Source: Pseudaminobacter soli (ex Li et al. 2025) (GTDB taxonomy: Bacteria > Pseudomonadota > Alphaproteobacteria > Rhizobiales > Rhizobiaceae). Taken from it: a DNA stretch of 64,000 nt. Below the pieces are notes generated by a model. That model was not told the origin of the DNA. It searched no databases and saw only the letters and a list, made by a program, of their open reading frames with translations. The position numbers and the translations under genes are program-made. Below are positions 16,808 to 26,077 of the stretch, piece after piece; position 1 is the stretch's first letter, and each line of letters begins with the position of its first letter. The DNA lies in the NCBI RefSeq assembly GCF_029892515.1, contig NZ_JARXVF010000007.1:183055-247054 (forward strand), in the 5' to 3' direction.

Positions 16808-19075
16808 ATGGCAGGAAAGATCGCCCGTCGAACCTTCCTGATCGGTGCTGCGGCAATCGCCGGCGGCGTCGCCTTCGGCTACTACAGCTACCGCAAACCC
16901 TTCCCCAACCCGCTTGAAGGCGGGCTCCCCGACGGCGACGCGACCTTCAATCCCTATGTGAAGATCGCGCCCGACAACACCATCACGGTCATCGCGCCGC
17001 GCGCCGAGATGGGCCAGGGCGTCGCGACCACGCTCGCTGCACTGGTGGCAGAGGAACTCGACCTCGACCTTGCGGCGCTCAAGGTCGAGCATGGGCCGGT
17101 GGCCTCGGCCTACGCCAATATCGCCATCCTTCGCGACAGCTTGCCCTTCCCCGTCTTCGACGACTCCACGCTCGCCAATCTGGCGCGCGACGGCATGGAA
17201 GTCGTCGGCAAGTTCCTGGCCGTGCAGGCAACCGGCGGATCGTCCACCACGATTGACGCCTTCGACAAGATGCGCCATGCCGGCGCCGCAGCCCGCGAAA
17301 TGCTGAAGGCGGCTGCAGCCAAGGAGTTCGGCGTTGCCGCCGCAACGCTGACCACGCGGGACGCCAAGGTCACCGACCCCGCCTCGGGCAGAAGCCTGAC
17401 CTATGGCGAGCTTGCGGCCGCGGCAGCAAAGCTCGCGCCCCCCAGGGAGATCGCGCTGCGCGAGCGGAGCGAATGGCGCCTGCTCGGCAAGCCGCAGATG
17501 CGCACCGATATGCGCGCCAAAGTCACCGGCCAGCCGATATTCGGCATCGACGTCGACCTGCCCGACATGCTCTTCGGCACAGTGCGCATGAACCCGCATC
17601 TGGGTGGCGCGGTAGTCTCTCTCGACGCCTCCGAGGCCGAGAAGATGCTTGGTGTCATCAAGGTCGTGCCGATCAAGACCCATCTCGGCAATGGTTTCGG
17701 CGTGATCGCCAAATCCACCTGGCATGCGTTCCGGGCAGCCGATGCGGTGAAGGTCGAATGGGGCACGGCCCCCTACCCCGCCGACAGCGCCGGCATGTGG
17801 CAGGTGCTGGCCGATGCCGCGGCCCAAAACGGCTCGGTGATGCGCAACGACGGCAATGTCGAGGCCCAGTTCGCCGACGCCTCGCCCGAGCGGCTGATCG
17901 AGGCCGAATATCGCGTGCCCTTCCTGGCTCACGCCGCCATGGAACCGATGAACGCCACAGCACAGCTGGAGGACGGCGTGCTCGACATCTGGGCGCCCAA
18001 CCAGGCGCCGTCGCTGCTCCGCACGCTCTGCGCCCGCGAGGCCGGGATAGCCGAGGCCAAATGCAACGTTCATGTCACCTATCTCGGCGGCGGCTTCGGG
18101 CGGCGGCTAGAAGCTGACTACGCGCTCTATGCTACCAAGCTCGCGCAAGCCGCCGACGGCCGGCCGGTGAAGGTGACCTGGACGCGCGAGGAAGACATCA
18201 CGCACGATGCCTATCGGCCCGCAGCCCTCGGCCGCTTCCGCGCCCGGCTGGACGAGACGGGCATGCCGGTGGCGGTCGATCTCAAGGTGATCTCGCTGTC
18301 GATCATGGCAAGCGTGCTGCCGCGCTTCTACCCGATGCTTATGGCGCTTGGCCCCGACAAGACGCTGACCGACGGCCTGTTCAACCAGCCCTACACGATC
18401 CCGAACTACCGCGTCGCCGGCGTGAAGGCAGAGCTTGCCGTGCCGGTCGGCTTCTGGCGCTCGGTCGGCAACTCGGTCAACGGCTTCCTGCACGAAGCCT
18501 TCATGGACGAGATCGCAACCGCCGGCGGCATCGACCCGGTCGAACTGCGCAAGCGGCTGATGGCCAACTATCCCACCGCCGTGAAGGTGGTGGAGAAGGT
18601 CGCCGCCATGTCGAACTGGGCCGAGAAGCTACCGGCAGGCAAGGCGAAAGGTTTTGCTTTCGTGCTCAGCTTCGGAAGCTGGGTGGCCGAGGTCGTGCAG
18701 ATCGCAGAGACACCGCAGGGCATCCTAATCGAGAAGGTCTGGATCGCCGCCGATGTCGGCACCGCGCTCGACCCCGGCATCATAGAGGCGCAGCTGACCT
18801 CGGGTGCGGTCTTCGGGCTTTCGGCCGCCATCGGCCAAGAGATCACCTTTGCTGACGGTATAGTCGAACAGACGAACTTTCATGATTTCGACGCAATGCG
18901 CATGTCTCAATGCCCGGCATTCGAGGTCGCGATTCTGGAGAACGCGCCGCAGATGGGAGGGGTCGGGGAAATCGGCACACCGCCATCGCTTCCTGCGCTT
19001 GCCAATGCAGTATTCGCGCTTAAGGGCAAACGCATTCGGGCTTTGCCGTTGAACAAGGAAGTGACGTTCGCCTGA
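16808..19075 (+). CDS. molybdenum hydroxylase large subunit (IorB-like)
   Basis: A 755-residue molybdopterin-binding subunit of the xanthine dehydrogenase family. A Tat-type leader ([15 protein letters not shown]) predicts periplasmic export, as in IorB-type two-subunit enzymes without an FAD subunit. Motifs include [21 protein letters not shown] and [13 protein letters not shown], and the catalytic Glu lies in [10 protein letters not shown] (Glu721). The substrate, an aldehyde or N-heterocycle, cannot be named. No cytochrome c subunit and no XdhC-type maturation gene is adjacent. MoxR/VWA genes of the type used by CO dehydrogenase lie within about 7 kb. Confidence 0.88.
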   Translation: MAGKIARRTFLIGAAAIAGGVAFGYYSYRKPFPNPLEGGLPDGDATFNPYVKIAPDNTITVIAPRAEMGQGVATTLAALVAEELDLDLAALKVEHGPVASAYANIAILRDSLPFPVFDDSTLANLARDGMEVVGKFLAVQATGGSSTTIDAFDKMRHAGAAAREMLKAAAAKEFGVAAATLTTRDAKVTDPASGRSLTYGELAAAAAKLAPPREIALRERSEWRLLGKPQMRTDMRAKVTGQPIFGIDVDLPDMLFGTVRMNPHLGGAVVSLDASEAEKMLGVIKVVPIKTHLGNGFGVIAKSTWHAFRAADAVKVEWGTAPYPADSAGMWQVLADAAAQNGSVMRNDGNVEAQFADASPERLIEAEYRVPFLAHAAMEPMNATAQLEDGVLDIWAPNQAPSLLRTLCAREAGIAEAKCNVHVTYLGGGFGRRLEADYALYATKLAQAADGRPVKVTWTREEDITHDAYRPAALGRFRARLDETGMPVAVDLKVISLSIMASVLPRFYPMLMALGPDKTLTDGLFNQPYTIPNYRVAGVKAELAVPVGFWRSVGNSVNGFLHEAFMDEIATAGGIDPVELRKRLMANYPTAVKVVEKVAAMSNWAEKLPAGKAKGFAFVLSFGSWVAEVVQIAETPQGILIEKVWIAADVGTALDPGIIEAQLTSGAVFGLSAAIGQEITFADGIVEQTNFHDFDAMRMSQCPAFEVAILENAPQMGGVGEIGTPPSLPALANAVFALKGKRIRALPLNKEVTFA

Positions 19076-19104
19076 CCTCATCATCGATTTCCTGGAGGGG
19101 TCGC

Positions 19105-19203
19105 ATGATGCAAGGTTTACGTAACATTCCCATGCGAAGAGCTCGACCGAGCTTTTGCAGCCGGAAAATATTCGGCCGATGTGTCGGCAACGCCGAAAGA
19201 TAA
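19105..19203 (+). CDS. possible 32-residue peptide ORF
   Basis: ATG at 19105 follows GGAGGGG by a good distance and reads 32 codons to TAA at 19201. The product is basic (MMQGLRNIPMRRARPSF and so on) and has no recognised domain. It sits ahead of the RND operon, where a leader peptide would be possible, but it could equally be chance. It is listed because of its unusually good ribosome-binding site. Confidence 0.2.
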   Translation: MMQGLRNIPMRRARPSFCSRKIFGRCVGNAER

Positions 19204-19237
19204 GCGTCTTTCAAGGACTCATGTGTAAAGCATGGTT

Positions 19238-19257
19238 CCTGACAACCCATTGTCAGG
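19238..19257. promoter_or_regulatory. perfect inverted repeat before the RND operon
   Basis: CCTGACAA (19238-19245) and TTGTCAGG (19250-19257) form an 8-base perfect repeat with a 4-base spacer, about 180 bases before the adaptor start. It could be an operator for a repressor of the pump or an RNA hairpin. No TetR- or MarR-type gene is adjacent. Confidence 0.4.
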
Positions 19258-19435
19258 ATTTGTCGTCCGATGAATTTTTCTGACTGTTTTGGGATTTGAC
19301 TTTGATGTACGAAACGCCGCTCGTCGGTTGACGTGGGATATAACCGATTGAATCCGGCCGGGGACGCACCCATATCGAGCGGCAAGCCTGCAAATGACCG
19401 TGGTCTCGCCGGGGACCCAAGTATTGGAAATGATC

Positions 19436-20572
19436 ATGGCCAAGGTTAGGTTTCACAAGCTTGCCGCTATAGGTGTGCTTATTGGTTTCGCCGCCTGGAT
19501 GGGCACGGGCGAATTTTCTTCCGTCGGCAGCGCGGCCGCCGAGGCCGAAAAGAAGCCGACAGCAGCCGAGCAGCCCAAGGCACCCACGCGTACGGTCGCG
19601 GTGATCGCGCCGCCGCGCGTCGTGCATGCCCGCGCCATCCGCATGTCCGGCCAGACCGAGGCCGACAAGCGCGCCGTGCTCGCCACGCGCGTGGGCGGCA
19701 TCATCGCCAAGCTGCCGGTCAAGCAGGGCCAGCACGTCAAGGCGGGCGACCTGGTGCTGATGCTCGATGCGGAGGAAAAGACCGCCGCCGTCGAGACCGC
19801 GCGCCAGCTGGTTGCACAGCGCGAGGCCGAGGCCGACGCCCAGGAGCGCCTGGTCAAGTCCGGCAACTCACCCAAGCTGCAGTCCGACATCGTCCGCTCC
19901 GCGCTTGCGGCGGCCAGGTCTCAGCTCGAGGCCGCGCAGGCCGAGCTTGCCCGCACCCAGGTCAAGGCGCCGTTCGACGGCGTCATCGATCGCGTGCCGG
20001 TCGAGCCCGGCAGCTCGATCATGGCCGGCGGCGAAGTGGCCACCATCCTCAGCCTCGATCCGATCGTGGCCAAGGGCGAGATCAGCGAACGCGACCTGAG
20101 CTACGTCAAGATTGGCGACGATGCCGAGGTAAAGCTCGTCAATGGTGAGACGGCTAAGGGCACCGTGCGCTACATCAGCCGCGACGCCTCGACGTCCACC
20201 CGCACGTTCCGCATAGAAATAGCGGTTCCCAATCCCGAGGCCACGATACCGGCCGGCATGACGGCCGAGATCACAGTCAGCGCCCAGCCCGCCGAAGCGG
20301 TCATCCTGCCGCGCTCGGTGGTGACGCTGAGCAGCAATGGCGACCTCGGTATCCGTACCGTCGACAAGGACCACAAGGTCTCCTTCCACCCGATCGACAT
20401 CGTCGACGACACTCCGTTCGGGCTGGTGCTCGGCGGCATTCCGTTCGACGCGAACATCATCGTGGCCGGTCAGGACCTCGTCTCCGATGGGGACACGGTG
20501 GAAGCCGTCACTGCCGACGCAGAAATGATCAAGAAGCTTGCCGGCGCCCCTAGCGGCGGCCTCCCGCAATAA
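19436..20572 (+). CDS. RND efflux periplasmic adaptor subunit
   Basis: A 378-residue membrane fusion protein. An N-terminal membrane anchor or leader (KLAAIGVLIGFAAWMG) is followed by the first half of the lipoyl-like domain (GGIIAKLPVKQGQHVKAGDLVLML), a helical hairpin (about residues 105-150), the second lipoyl half (VKAPFDGVIDRVPVEPGS) and beta-barrel domains. It links the inner-membrane pump to an outer-membrane channel. ATG at 19436 has GGAA six bases before it; ATGs at 19430 and 19394 are alternatives. The permease gene follows after 41 bases; no TolC-type gene is present. Confidence 0.9.
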   Translation: MAKVRFHKLAAIGVLIGFAAWMGTGEFSSVGSAAAEAEKKPTAAEQPKAPTRTVAVIAPPRVVHARAIRMSGQTEADKRAVLATRVGGIIAKLPVKQGQHVKAGDLVLMLDAEEKTAAVETARQLVAQREAEADAQERLVKSGNSPKLQSDIVRSALAAARSQLEAAQAELARTQVKAPFDGVIDRVPVEPGSSIMAGGEVATILSLDPIVAKGEISERDLSYVKIGDDAEVKLVNGETAKGTVRYISRDASTSTRTFRIEIAVPNPEATIPAGMTAEITVSAQPAEAVILPRSVVTLSSNGDLGIRTVDKDHKVSFHPIDIVDDTPFGLVLGGIPFDANIIVAGQDLVSDGDTVEAVTADAEMIKKLAGAPSGGLPQ

Positions 20573-20613
20573 GGCGCCTCGCGGCGCCCGCCTGATACGA
20601 CAAAGGTCGAAAC

Positions 20614-23600
20614 ATGGGTATCGTCGGCTACGCAATCCGCAATGCGCGGCTTACGCTTTCCTTCATGGTGTTTTTCCTGATCGCCGGTGCGCTGGCGTAT
20701 CAGTCGATTCCCAAGGAAGCCGAACCGGACATCAAGATTCCGATCATCTATGTGAGTCTTGCCTATAACGGCATCTCACCGGAGGACTCCGAGCGGCTGC
20801 TGTTGCGGCCGGTCGAAACGCGCATGAAAAGCCTCTCCAACGTCAAGGAGATGCGCTCGGCCGCCTATCAGGGCGGTGGCTACGTGCTGATCGAGTACAA
20901 TGCCGGCGCGAACCTCTCGACCGCGCTGGAGGACGTGCGCGCCAAGGTGCAGGACGCCAAGCGCGACCTGCCGCAAGGCTCCGAGGAACCGACCGTCAAC
21001 GAGGTCAACCTCTCCGAATTTCCGGTGCTGGTTGTGACACTGGCCGGCAACGTGCCGGAACGGGCGCTGACTGCCGCCGCGCGCGAACTGCGCGACCGCA
21101 TCGAAGAGGTGCCGGGCGTTCTGCAGGCTGACCTGCGCGGCGCCCGCGACGATCTGGTCGAGGTCATCATCGACCCGGTCAAGCTCTCCTCCTATGGCCT
21201 GCGCCTCGACCAGCTCATGGCGGGCGTCGGCGCCTCCAACAGCCTCGTTGCCGCCGGCAATATCGAGGGTGCCGAAGGCCGCTATGCCATCAAGGTGCCC
21301 TCGCTGATCGAGACGCCGGAGGACGTCGCCAACCTGCCGATCGTCGCCGGTCCCAACGCCGTGGTTCGGGCGAAGGACATCGCCACCGTCCGTTCGACCT
21401 ACAAGGACGCCGAGACCATCGCTCGTCTGGACGGCAAGCCGGCAATCGCCATCGAGGTGAAGAAGCGCACCGGCGCGAACCTCGTCGAGACCGTCGACGC
21501 GGTGAAGGCGGTGGCCGATGGCTTCGCCAAGAAGCTGCCGGAAGGCAGCGTGGTCTCCTACAGCCAGGACAAGTCGACCTCGATCCGCCAACTGCTGGGC
21601 GACCTGCAGAACCATGTGATGATCGCCGTCATCCTGGTGTTCATCATCATCCTCTACGCGCTGTCCGGCCGGGCTTCGATGTTGATCGGCCTGGCGATCC
21701 CGACCTCGTTCCTGCTCGGCATATTGATGCTGTCGCTAGCCGGCTTCACGGTCAATATCGTGGTGCTGTTCAGCCTGATCCTGGCGGTGGGCATGCTGGT
21801 GGACGATGCCATCATCGTCACCGAGTTCGCCGAGCGGCGCATGGCCGAGGGCATGGATAAGAAGGACGCCTACGCGATGGCCGCAAGCCGCATGGCCGGC
21901 CCGGTCATCGCCGCCACCATGACGCGCATCGCCGCCTTCTCGCCGCTGTTGTTCTGGCCGGGCATCGTCGGCGAGTTCATGAAGTACATGCCGATCACGC
22001 TGATCGTGACGCTTTCGGCCTCGATGCTCTACGCCCTGGTGTTCACGCCCACGCTGGGCGCCATCTTCGGCAAGGCGCATCACGAGCCCGAACACAAGGA
22101 CGGGCTCTACATGGGCACCGTCAAGCTTGCCGTGCGCCATCCCCTCATCACGATGGTTCTGGCGGTTGCCCTGCTGGTCGCGGTGCCGTGGGTCTATGCC
22201 CACAAGGGCAAGGGCGTCGAGTTCTTCCCCAACGTCGAGCCGGAATACGGCCTGCTCTACGTGCATGCCCGCGGCAACCTCTCGCTAGCCGAAATGGACG
22301 CGGCGGTCGCACAGGCCGAGAAGCGCATTCTCGGCTGGCCGGGCGTGAAATCGGTCTACACCCGCGCTGGCAAGACCACCGGCGGCGGCAACAATGTCGA
22401 CGAGGATGTCGTTGGCGTCATCCAGTACGAATTCGTCGACTGGCGCCAGCGCAAGCCGGCGCATGAGGTGCTGAGCGAACTGCGCACGGCAATGGCCGGC
22501 ATTCCCGGCGTGAACGTCGAAGTGCAGGTGCCGGAAGCCGGCCCGCCCACCGGCAAGGCGATCCAGGTGCGCCTGTCGGCCGTCGACCCCGCTGGCCTGA
22601 ACGACAAGGCCAAGGAGGTCGCCGCGATGCTGAAGACGATCCCTGGCGTCATCGACGTATCCGACGGCTTGCCGCCGCCGGGCATCGACTGGGCGCTTAA
22701 GATCGACCGGAGCAAGGCTGCCCAGTATGGCACCAGCCCCTATGCGGTCGGTTCCGTCGTCCAGTTGGTGACCAACGGCCTAAAACTGTCCGACTACCGG
22801 CCGGCCGGTGCCGACGACGCCGTCGACATCCGCCTGCGCCTGCCGGAGGATCGCCGCACGCTCTCGACGCTCGACCAGATGCGCGTGGAAACCGCCCAGG
22901 GCTCGGTGCCGATCTCGAACTTCGTCACCCGCGAGCCCCAGCAGAAGGTGGGCATCCTCAACCGCATCGACGGCCAGCGCACCATAGTGGTGCAGGCCAA
23001 CGTCGCCAGCGGCGTGCAGCCGGCGGCAGCGCAGGCGGCGGTGACCGACGCGATGAAGAAGATGGACCTGCCCGGCATCCGCTGGAAGCTGGCGGGCCAG
23101 GACGAGGAGAGCAAGGCGGCCAGCCAATTCCTGGGCAAGGCCTTCGGCGCGGCGCTGTTCCTGATCTTCATCGTGCTGCTGGCGCAGTTCAACAAGTTCG
23201 GCAGCGTGCTGATGGTGCTGTCCTGCGTAATCATGTCGACCATCGGCGTGTTCCTTGGCCTGCTCATCACCGGCCAGCCCTTCGGCATCGTCATGTCGGG
23301 CATCGGCGTCATCGCTCTGGCCGGTGTTGTGGTGAACAACAACATCGTGCTGATCGACACCTATGACCGGCTGCGCCACGAAGGCTGGGACAAGATGGAA
23401 GCGGTGCTGCAGACCTGCCGCGAACGTGCTCGTCCGGTGGTGCTCACCGCACTGTCGGCCATCTTCGGCGTGCTGCCGATCGCCTTCGGCCTCGGGCTGG
23501 AAATCTTCCATCACGAGACGACCATCAGCGCGCCGTCGACCCAGTGGTGGATCTCGCTGTCGAGCGCCATCGTCTTTGGTCTGTCGTTCGCGACGATCCT

Positions 23601-23769
23601 GACGCTGATCGTCACGCCGGCGATGCTGATGGTGTTCACCCGCAGCAAGGACAGCCGCGTCAGCCGCTTCCTCAATCGCGTGTTCCGCCGCAAACGGAAG
23701 GCCGATGCAGCAACTGAGGAACCGGCCCTGGACTCCAATACCGTCGCCTATCCCAAGGCGGCCGAATAA
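20614..23769 (+). CDS. RND efflux permease (HAE1/AcrB type)
   Basis: A 1051-residue proton-driven inner-membrane pump. It has the usual 12-helix plan: TM1 at about residues 11-28, a large periplasmic loop, TM2-6, a second loop and TM7-12. The proton-relay Asp pair is Asp397-Asp398 in AVGMLVDDAIIVTEF. Length and layout fit hydrophobe/amphiphile export; the substrates are unknown. The C-terminal tail is basic then acidic (RRKRKADAATEE). It forms an operon with the adaptor and ends at a strong terminator. Confidence 0.93.
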   Translation: MGIVGYAIRNARLTLSFMVFFLIAGALAYQSIPKEAEPDIKIPIIYVSLAYNGISPEDSERLLLRPVETRMKSLSNVKEMRSAAYQGGGYVLIEYNAGANLSTALEDVRAKVQDAKRDLPQGSEEPTVNEVNLSEFPVLVVTLAGNVPERALTAAARELRDRIEEVPGVLQADLRGARDDLVEVIIDPVKLSSYGLRLDQLMAGVGASNSLVAAGNIEGAEGRYAIKVPSLIETPEDVANLPIVAGPNAVVRAKDIATVRSTYKDAETIARLDGKPAIAIEVKKRTGANLVETVDAVKAVADGFAKKLPEGSVVSYSQDKSTSIRQLLGDLQNHVMIAVILVFIIILYALSGRASMLIGLAIPTSFLLGILMLSLAGFTVNIVVLFSLILAVGMLVDDAIIVTEFAERRMAEGMDKKDAYAMAASRMAGPVIAATMTRIAAFSPLLFWPGIVGEFMKYMPITLIVTLSASMLYALVFTPTLGAIFGKAHHEPEHKDGLYMGTVKLAVRHPLITMVLAVALLVAVPWVYAHKGKGVEFFPNVEPEYGLLYVHARGNLSLAEMDAAVAQAEKRILGWPGVKSVYTRAGKTTGGGNNVDEDVVGVIQYEFVDWRQRKPAHEVLSELRTAMAGIPGVNVEVQVPEAGPPTGKAIQVRLSAVDPAGLNDKAKEVAAMLKTIPGVIDVSDGLPPPGIDWALKIDRSKAAQYGTSPYAVGSVVQLVTNGLKLSDYRPAGADDAVDIRLRLPEDRRTLSTLDQMRVETAQGSVPISNFVTREPQQKVGILNRIDGQRTIVVQANVASGVQPAAAQAAVTDAMKKMDLPGIRWKLAGQDEESKAASQFLGKAFGAALFLIFIVLLAQFNKFGSVLMVLSCVIMSTIGVFLGLLITGQPFGIVMSGIGVIALAGVVVNNNIVLIDTYDRLRHEGWDKMEAVLQTCRERARPVVLTALSAIFGVLPIAFGLGLEIFHHETTISAPSTQWWISLSSAIVFGLSFATILTLIVTPAMLMVFTRSKDSRVSRFLNRVFRRKRKADAATEEPALDSNTVAYPKAAE

Positions 23770-23776
23770 CGAAACA

Positions 23777-23814
23777 GCGCCGCACGCCGACTGAACGGCG
23801 TGCGGCGCATTTTT
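23777..23814 (+). terminator. rho-independent terminator of the RND operon
   Basis: GCGCCGCACGCCG (23777-23789) pairs with CGGCGTGCGGCGC (23796-23808) around a 6-base loop, followed by ATTTTT. A very stable 13-base stem. Confidence 0.92.
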
Positions 23815-23905
23815 CCGGGCATCCTGCGCCAGCCGCCCCCGACAGGAACCACAGTATAAGCCCCGCATTGTCACCCCGTTGAAGCGCTTCAATGGAGGGA
23901 CACTC

Positions 23906-24064
23906 ATGACGCTCACCACTCTTCTGGTCATCCTCCTCATTCTGATCCTTGTCGGCGCCGTACCGGCATGGCCGCATTCGCGCGGCTGGGGCTATGGTCC
24001 TTCCGGCATCGTCGGCATCATCCTGATCGTGTTGCTGATCTTGTTGCTGATGGGCCGGATTTGA
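23906..24064 (+). CDS. DUF3309 hydrophobic miniprotein
   Basis: A 52-residue protein of two membrane helices (about residues 4-20 and 34-49) joined by VPAWPHSRGWGYGPSG, which is the DUF3309 pattern. The function is unknown; related small proteins appear in stress-responsive sets. The ATG at 23906 is preceded by GGAGGGA, supporting a real gene despite its size. It has its own terminator and is isolated between the RND operon and the reductase gene. Confidence 0.82.
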   Translation: MTLTTLLVILLILILVGAVPAWPHSRGWGYGPSGIVGIILIVLLILLLMGRI

Positions 24065-24086
24065 TCAGACCACCGGCCGACAGGCG

Positions 24087-24122
24087 AACGCCCGCAGCAA
24101 GGCCTGCTACGGGCGTTTTGAT
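24087..24122 (+). terminator. terminator after the DUF3309 gene
   Basis: AACGCCCG (24087-24094) pairs with CGGGCGTT (24110-24117), with an inner GCAG/CTGC extension, followed by TTG. On the plus strand it ends the DUF3309 transcript. Confidence 0.7.
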
Positions 24123-24135
24123 CCTTGCACCGTCG

Positions 24136-25092
24136 TCAGGCAGCCTTCTCGCGCATGGCACCCGCAATACCGAGATCGGCGAGTGACTGAGCCACCGCTT
24201 CATCGAGCGGCGTGTGTGGGATGGTTCCGATGATGCCTTCCAGCCGCGACGACACCAGCCGGTGCTCCTCGAAGCGCAGATAGGACATCGACAGGATGGC
24301 CTTCCACATCGGCACAAACGGGCTGCCCGCGCGCAGCACCCACCACGGCATGGAGGCGAGCTTGAGCTTGCGCCCCATGGCCTTCTCAGCCGCCGCCTTT
24401 ATCTGGAGGTCGGTCACCGCATGGCCGGGAAAGTTCAGGTTCTCATAGGCACCGAGCGTGTCGCGCTTGCCAGCCAGGGCGACGAAGGCCGCCGCGAAAT
24501 CCGGCAGATAGGCCCACTCATGCACCAGATCGACCGGCCCCGGCGCGGTGTAGACGCCCTTGGCGAGCTTGGAGGCGACGACCAGGTCGAACCATGAGCC
24601 GGTACCCGTGCCGCCGAAGAAGTCTCCGGCACGAAGCACGATCGTGCGAACCCGGCCCGCAGCCGCCTCGCGGCGGAACAGTTCTTCCATGGCAACGCGG
24701 ATGCGTCCCTTTTCGGTCGTCGGACGCTCGGGGGTCTCCTCGGTAATGACCGCCGGCATGGGCGACCCGAAATTGTAGACCGTGCCCGGGAAGAGGTGCA
24801 GGGCGCGGTTGGCATGGCAGGCGGCCATCACGTTCTCCGCCATGGGCAGGACGGTGCTCCAGTCGGAATAGATGGGGTTCAGCCCATTGAAGACGATGTC
24901 CACGCCTTGTGTGGCCCGGATCAGCGAGTGCCTGTCGAGCGCGTCGCCGGCGACGGCTTCCGCCCCGTACAATTCGGCCGGCAGCTTGCCGTCGCGGGTC
25001 ACCGCCCGCACCTCGTATCCGGCATCGAGAAAGGCCTTTGCGACGACCCGGCCAAGCCGGCCACGGGCACCCAGAATTGCGATCTTGGTCAT
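24136..25092 (-). CDS. NAD(P)-binding epimerase/reductase family protein
   Basis: A 318-residue Rossmann protein of the atypical extended SDR/NmrA type. The nucleotide motif ILGARGRLGRVVAKAF is at the N terminus and AVAGDALDR and VDIVFNGLNPIYSDW follow. No clear Tyr-x3-Lys catalytic pair is seen, so it may be a reductase of unusual type or a redox sensor. ATG at 25092 has AGGAG seven bases before it; the GTG three codons earlier abuts the AGGAG. It is divergent from a LysR gene, which probably controls it. Confidence 0.8.
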   Translation of the reverse strand: MTKIAILGARGRLGRVVAKAFLDAGYEVRAVTRDGKLPAELYGAEAVAGDALDRHSLIRATQGVDIVFNGLNPIYSDWSTVLPMAENVMAACHANRALHLFPGTVYNFGSPMPAVITEETPERPTTEKGRIRVAMEELFRREAAAGRVRTIVLRAGDFFGGTGTGSWFDLVVASKLAKGVYTAPGPVDLVHEWAYLPDFAAAFVALAGKRDTLGAYENLNFPGHAVTDLQIKAAAEKAMGRKLKLASMPWWVLRAGSPFVPMWKAILSMSYLRFEEHRLVSSRLEGIIGTIPHTPLDEAVAQSLADLGIAGAMREKAA

Positions 25093-25148
25093 GTCGGTCA
25101 CTCCTGTTTGTGTGAGTAACCTTCATATGATCCATGCATGTGCGAATT

Positions 25149-25185
25149 GAAATTGACTGAAATCGGCGTTCTGTTATTCAATTTC
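25149..25185. promoter_or_regulatory. inverted repeat in the reductase/LysR divergent gap
   Basis: GAAATTGA (25149-25156) and TCAATTTC (25178-25185) are perfect inverted copies with a 21-base gap, ending 4 bases before the LysR ATG. This is the expected place for a LysR-type operator acting on both genes. Confidence 0.45.
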
Positions 25186-25189
25186 GAAT

Positions 25190-26077
25190 ATGAACGAGAT
25201 CGACTGGAACCTTATCAGAAGCTTCGTTGCTGTCGCAGAGACCGGCAGCCTTTCGGCCGCCGCGCGCCAGCTTGCCGCCAGCCAGCCCACGCTCGGCCGC
25301 CATATCGCGGAGCTCGAGCAGGCGCTTGGCGTGACACTCTTCCGGCGCGGCCGCCAGGGCTATGTGCTGACCGAAGCCGGCAGCCTGCTATTCGAGCGCG
25401 GCCGCGCCGTGCATGAGGAGGCGACTGCTTTTTCGCGGCTCGCGCTGGGCTCGGTGGAAGCCATCGAGGGCACGGTCCGCATAGCCGCAAGCGAGATCGT
25501 CGCGGCCTGCGTACTGCCCGAAATCCTTGCACGCCTCGGGGTCGAGGAGCCGGCCATCGAGGTCGAGATCGTCGCCTCCAACCAGGTCGAGAACCTGTTG
25601 CGCCGTGACGCCGACATCGCAATACGGATGGTGCGGCCGGCGCAGAACGAGTTGATGGCACGAAAGGTCACCGACATTCCGCTGCGCGCCTGCGCGGCGA
25701 CTAGCTATCTCGACCGGCGCGGGCGGCCGGAGCGGCTCGAGGATTTGCGCGGGCACGACCTGATCGGCTTCGACCGCAGCGATGAAATCATCCGCGGCCT
25801 CGAGCGCTACTTGCCAGGGCTGACGCGGCATGCCTTCCGCCTGCGCAGCGACAATCACATCGTGCTCTGGGAAGCAACGCGAGCCGGCAACGGCATCAGC
25901 ATTGCGCAGGAACCTCTCATCCGGCGGGAGCCAGGTGTCGAGTTCGTGCTCCCCGACCTGCCCCTGCCCACGCTCCCGGTGTGGCTTGCCATGCATCGCG
26001 ACGTGCGCGCCAGCGTCCGCATCCGCCGCGTGGCGGACTTTCTTCAGGACGAGCTGAAGCGCTACTCGGCCGGCTGA
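25190..26077 (+). CDS. LysR family transcriptional regulator
   Basis: A 295-residue regulator. The N-terminal winged helix-turn-helix is clear (FVAVAETGSLSAAARQLAASQPTLGRHIAELE, about residues 10-42), followed by a linker helix and the periplasmic-binding-like effector domain (about 90-290). It is transcribed away from the NAD(P)-binding reductase gene, the usual arrangement for a LysR regulator and its target. The effector is unknown. Its last 16 bases overlap the end of the convergent MFS gene. Confidence 0.9.
   Translation: MNEIDWNLIRSFVAVAETGSLSAAARQLAASQPTLGRHIAELEQALGVTLFRRGRQGYVLTEAGSLLFERGRAVHEEATAFSRLALGSVEAIEGTVRIAASEIVAACVLPEILARLGVEEPAIEVEIVASNQVENLLRRDADIAIRMVRPAQNELMARKVTDIPLRACAATSYLDRRGRPERLEDLRGHDLIGFDRSDEIIRGLERYLPGLTRHAFRLRSDNHIVLWEATRAGNGISIAQEPLIRREPGVEFVLPDLPLPTLPVWLAMHRDVRASVRIRRVADFLQDELKRYSAG

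Larger units (their letters stand above)
19076..19435 (+). other. gene-free stretch upstream of the RND efflux operon
   Basis: 360 bases, more AT-rich than the neighbours. It holds a possible 32-codon ORF at 19105-19203 with GGAGGGG just before its ATG, and a perfect inverted repeat at 19238-19257. The rest probably contains the RND operon promoter. I see no RNA gene or remnant of a regulator. Confidence 0.5.
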
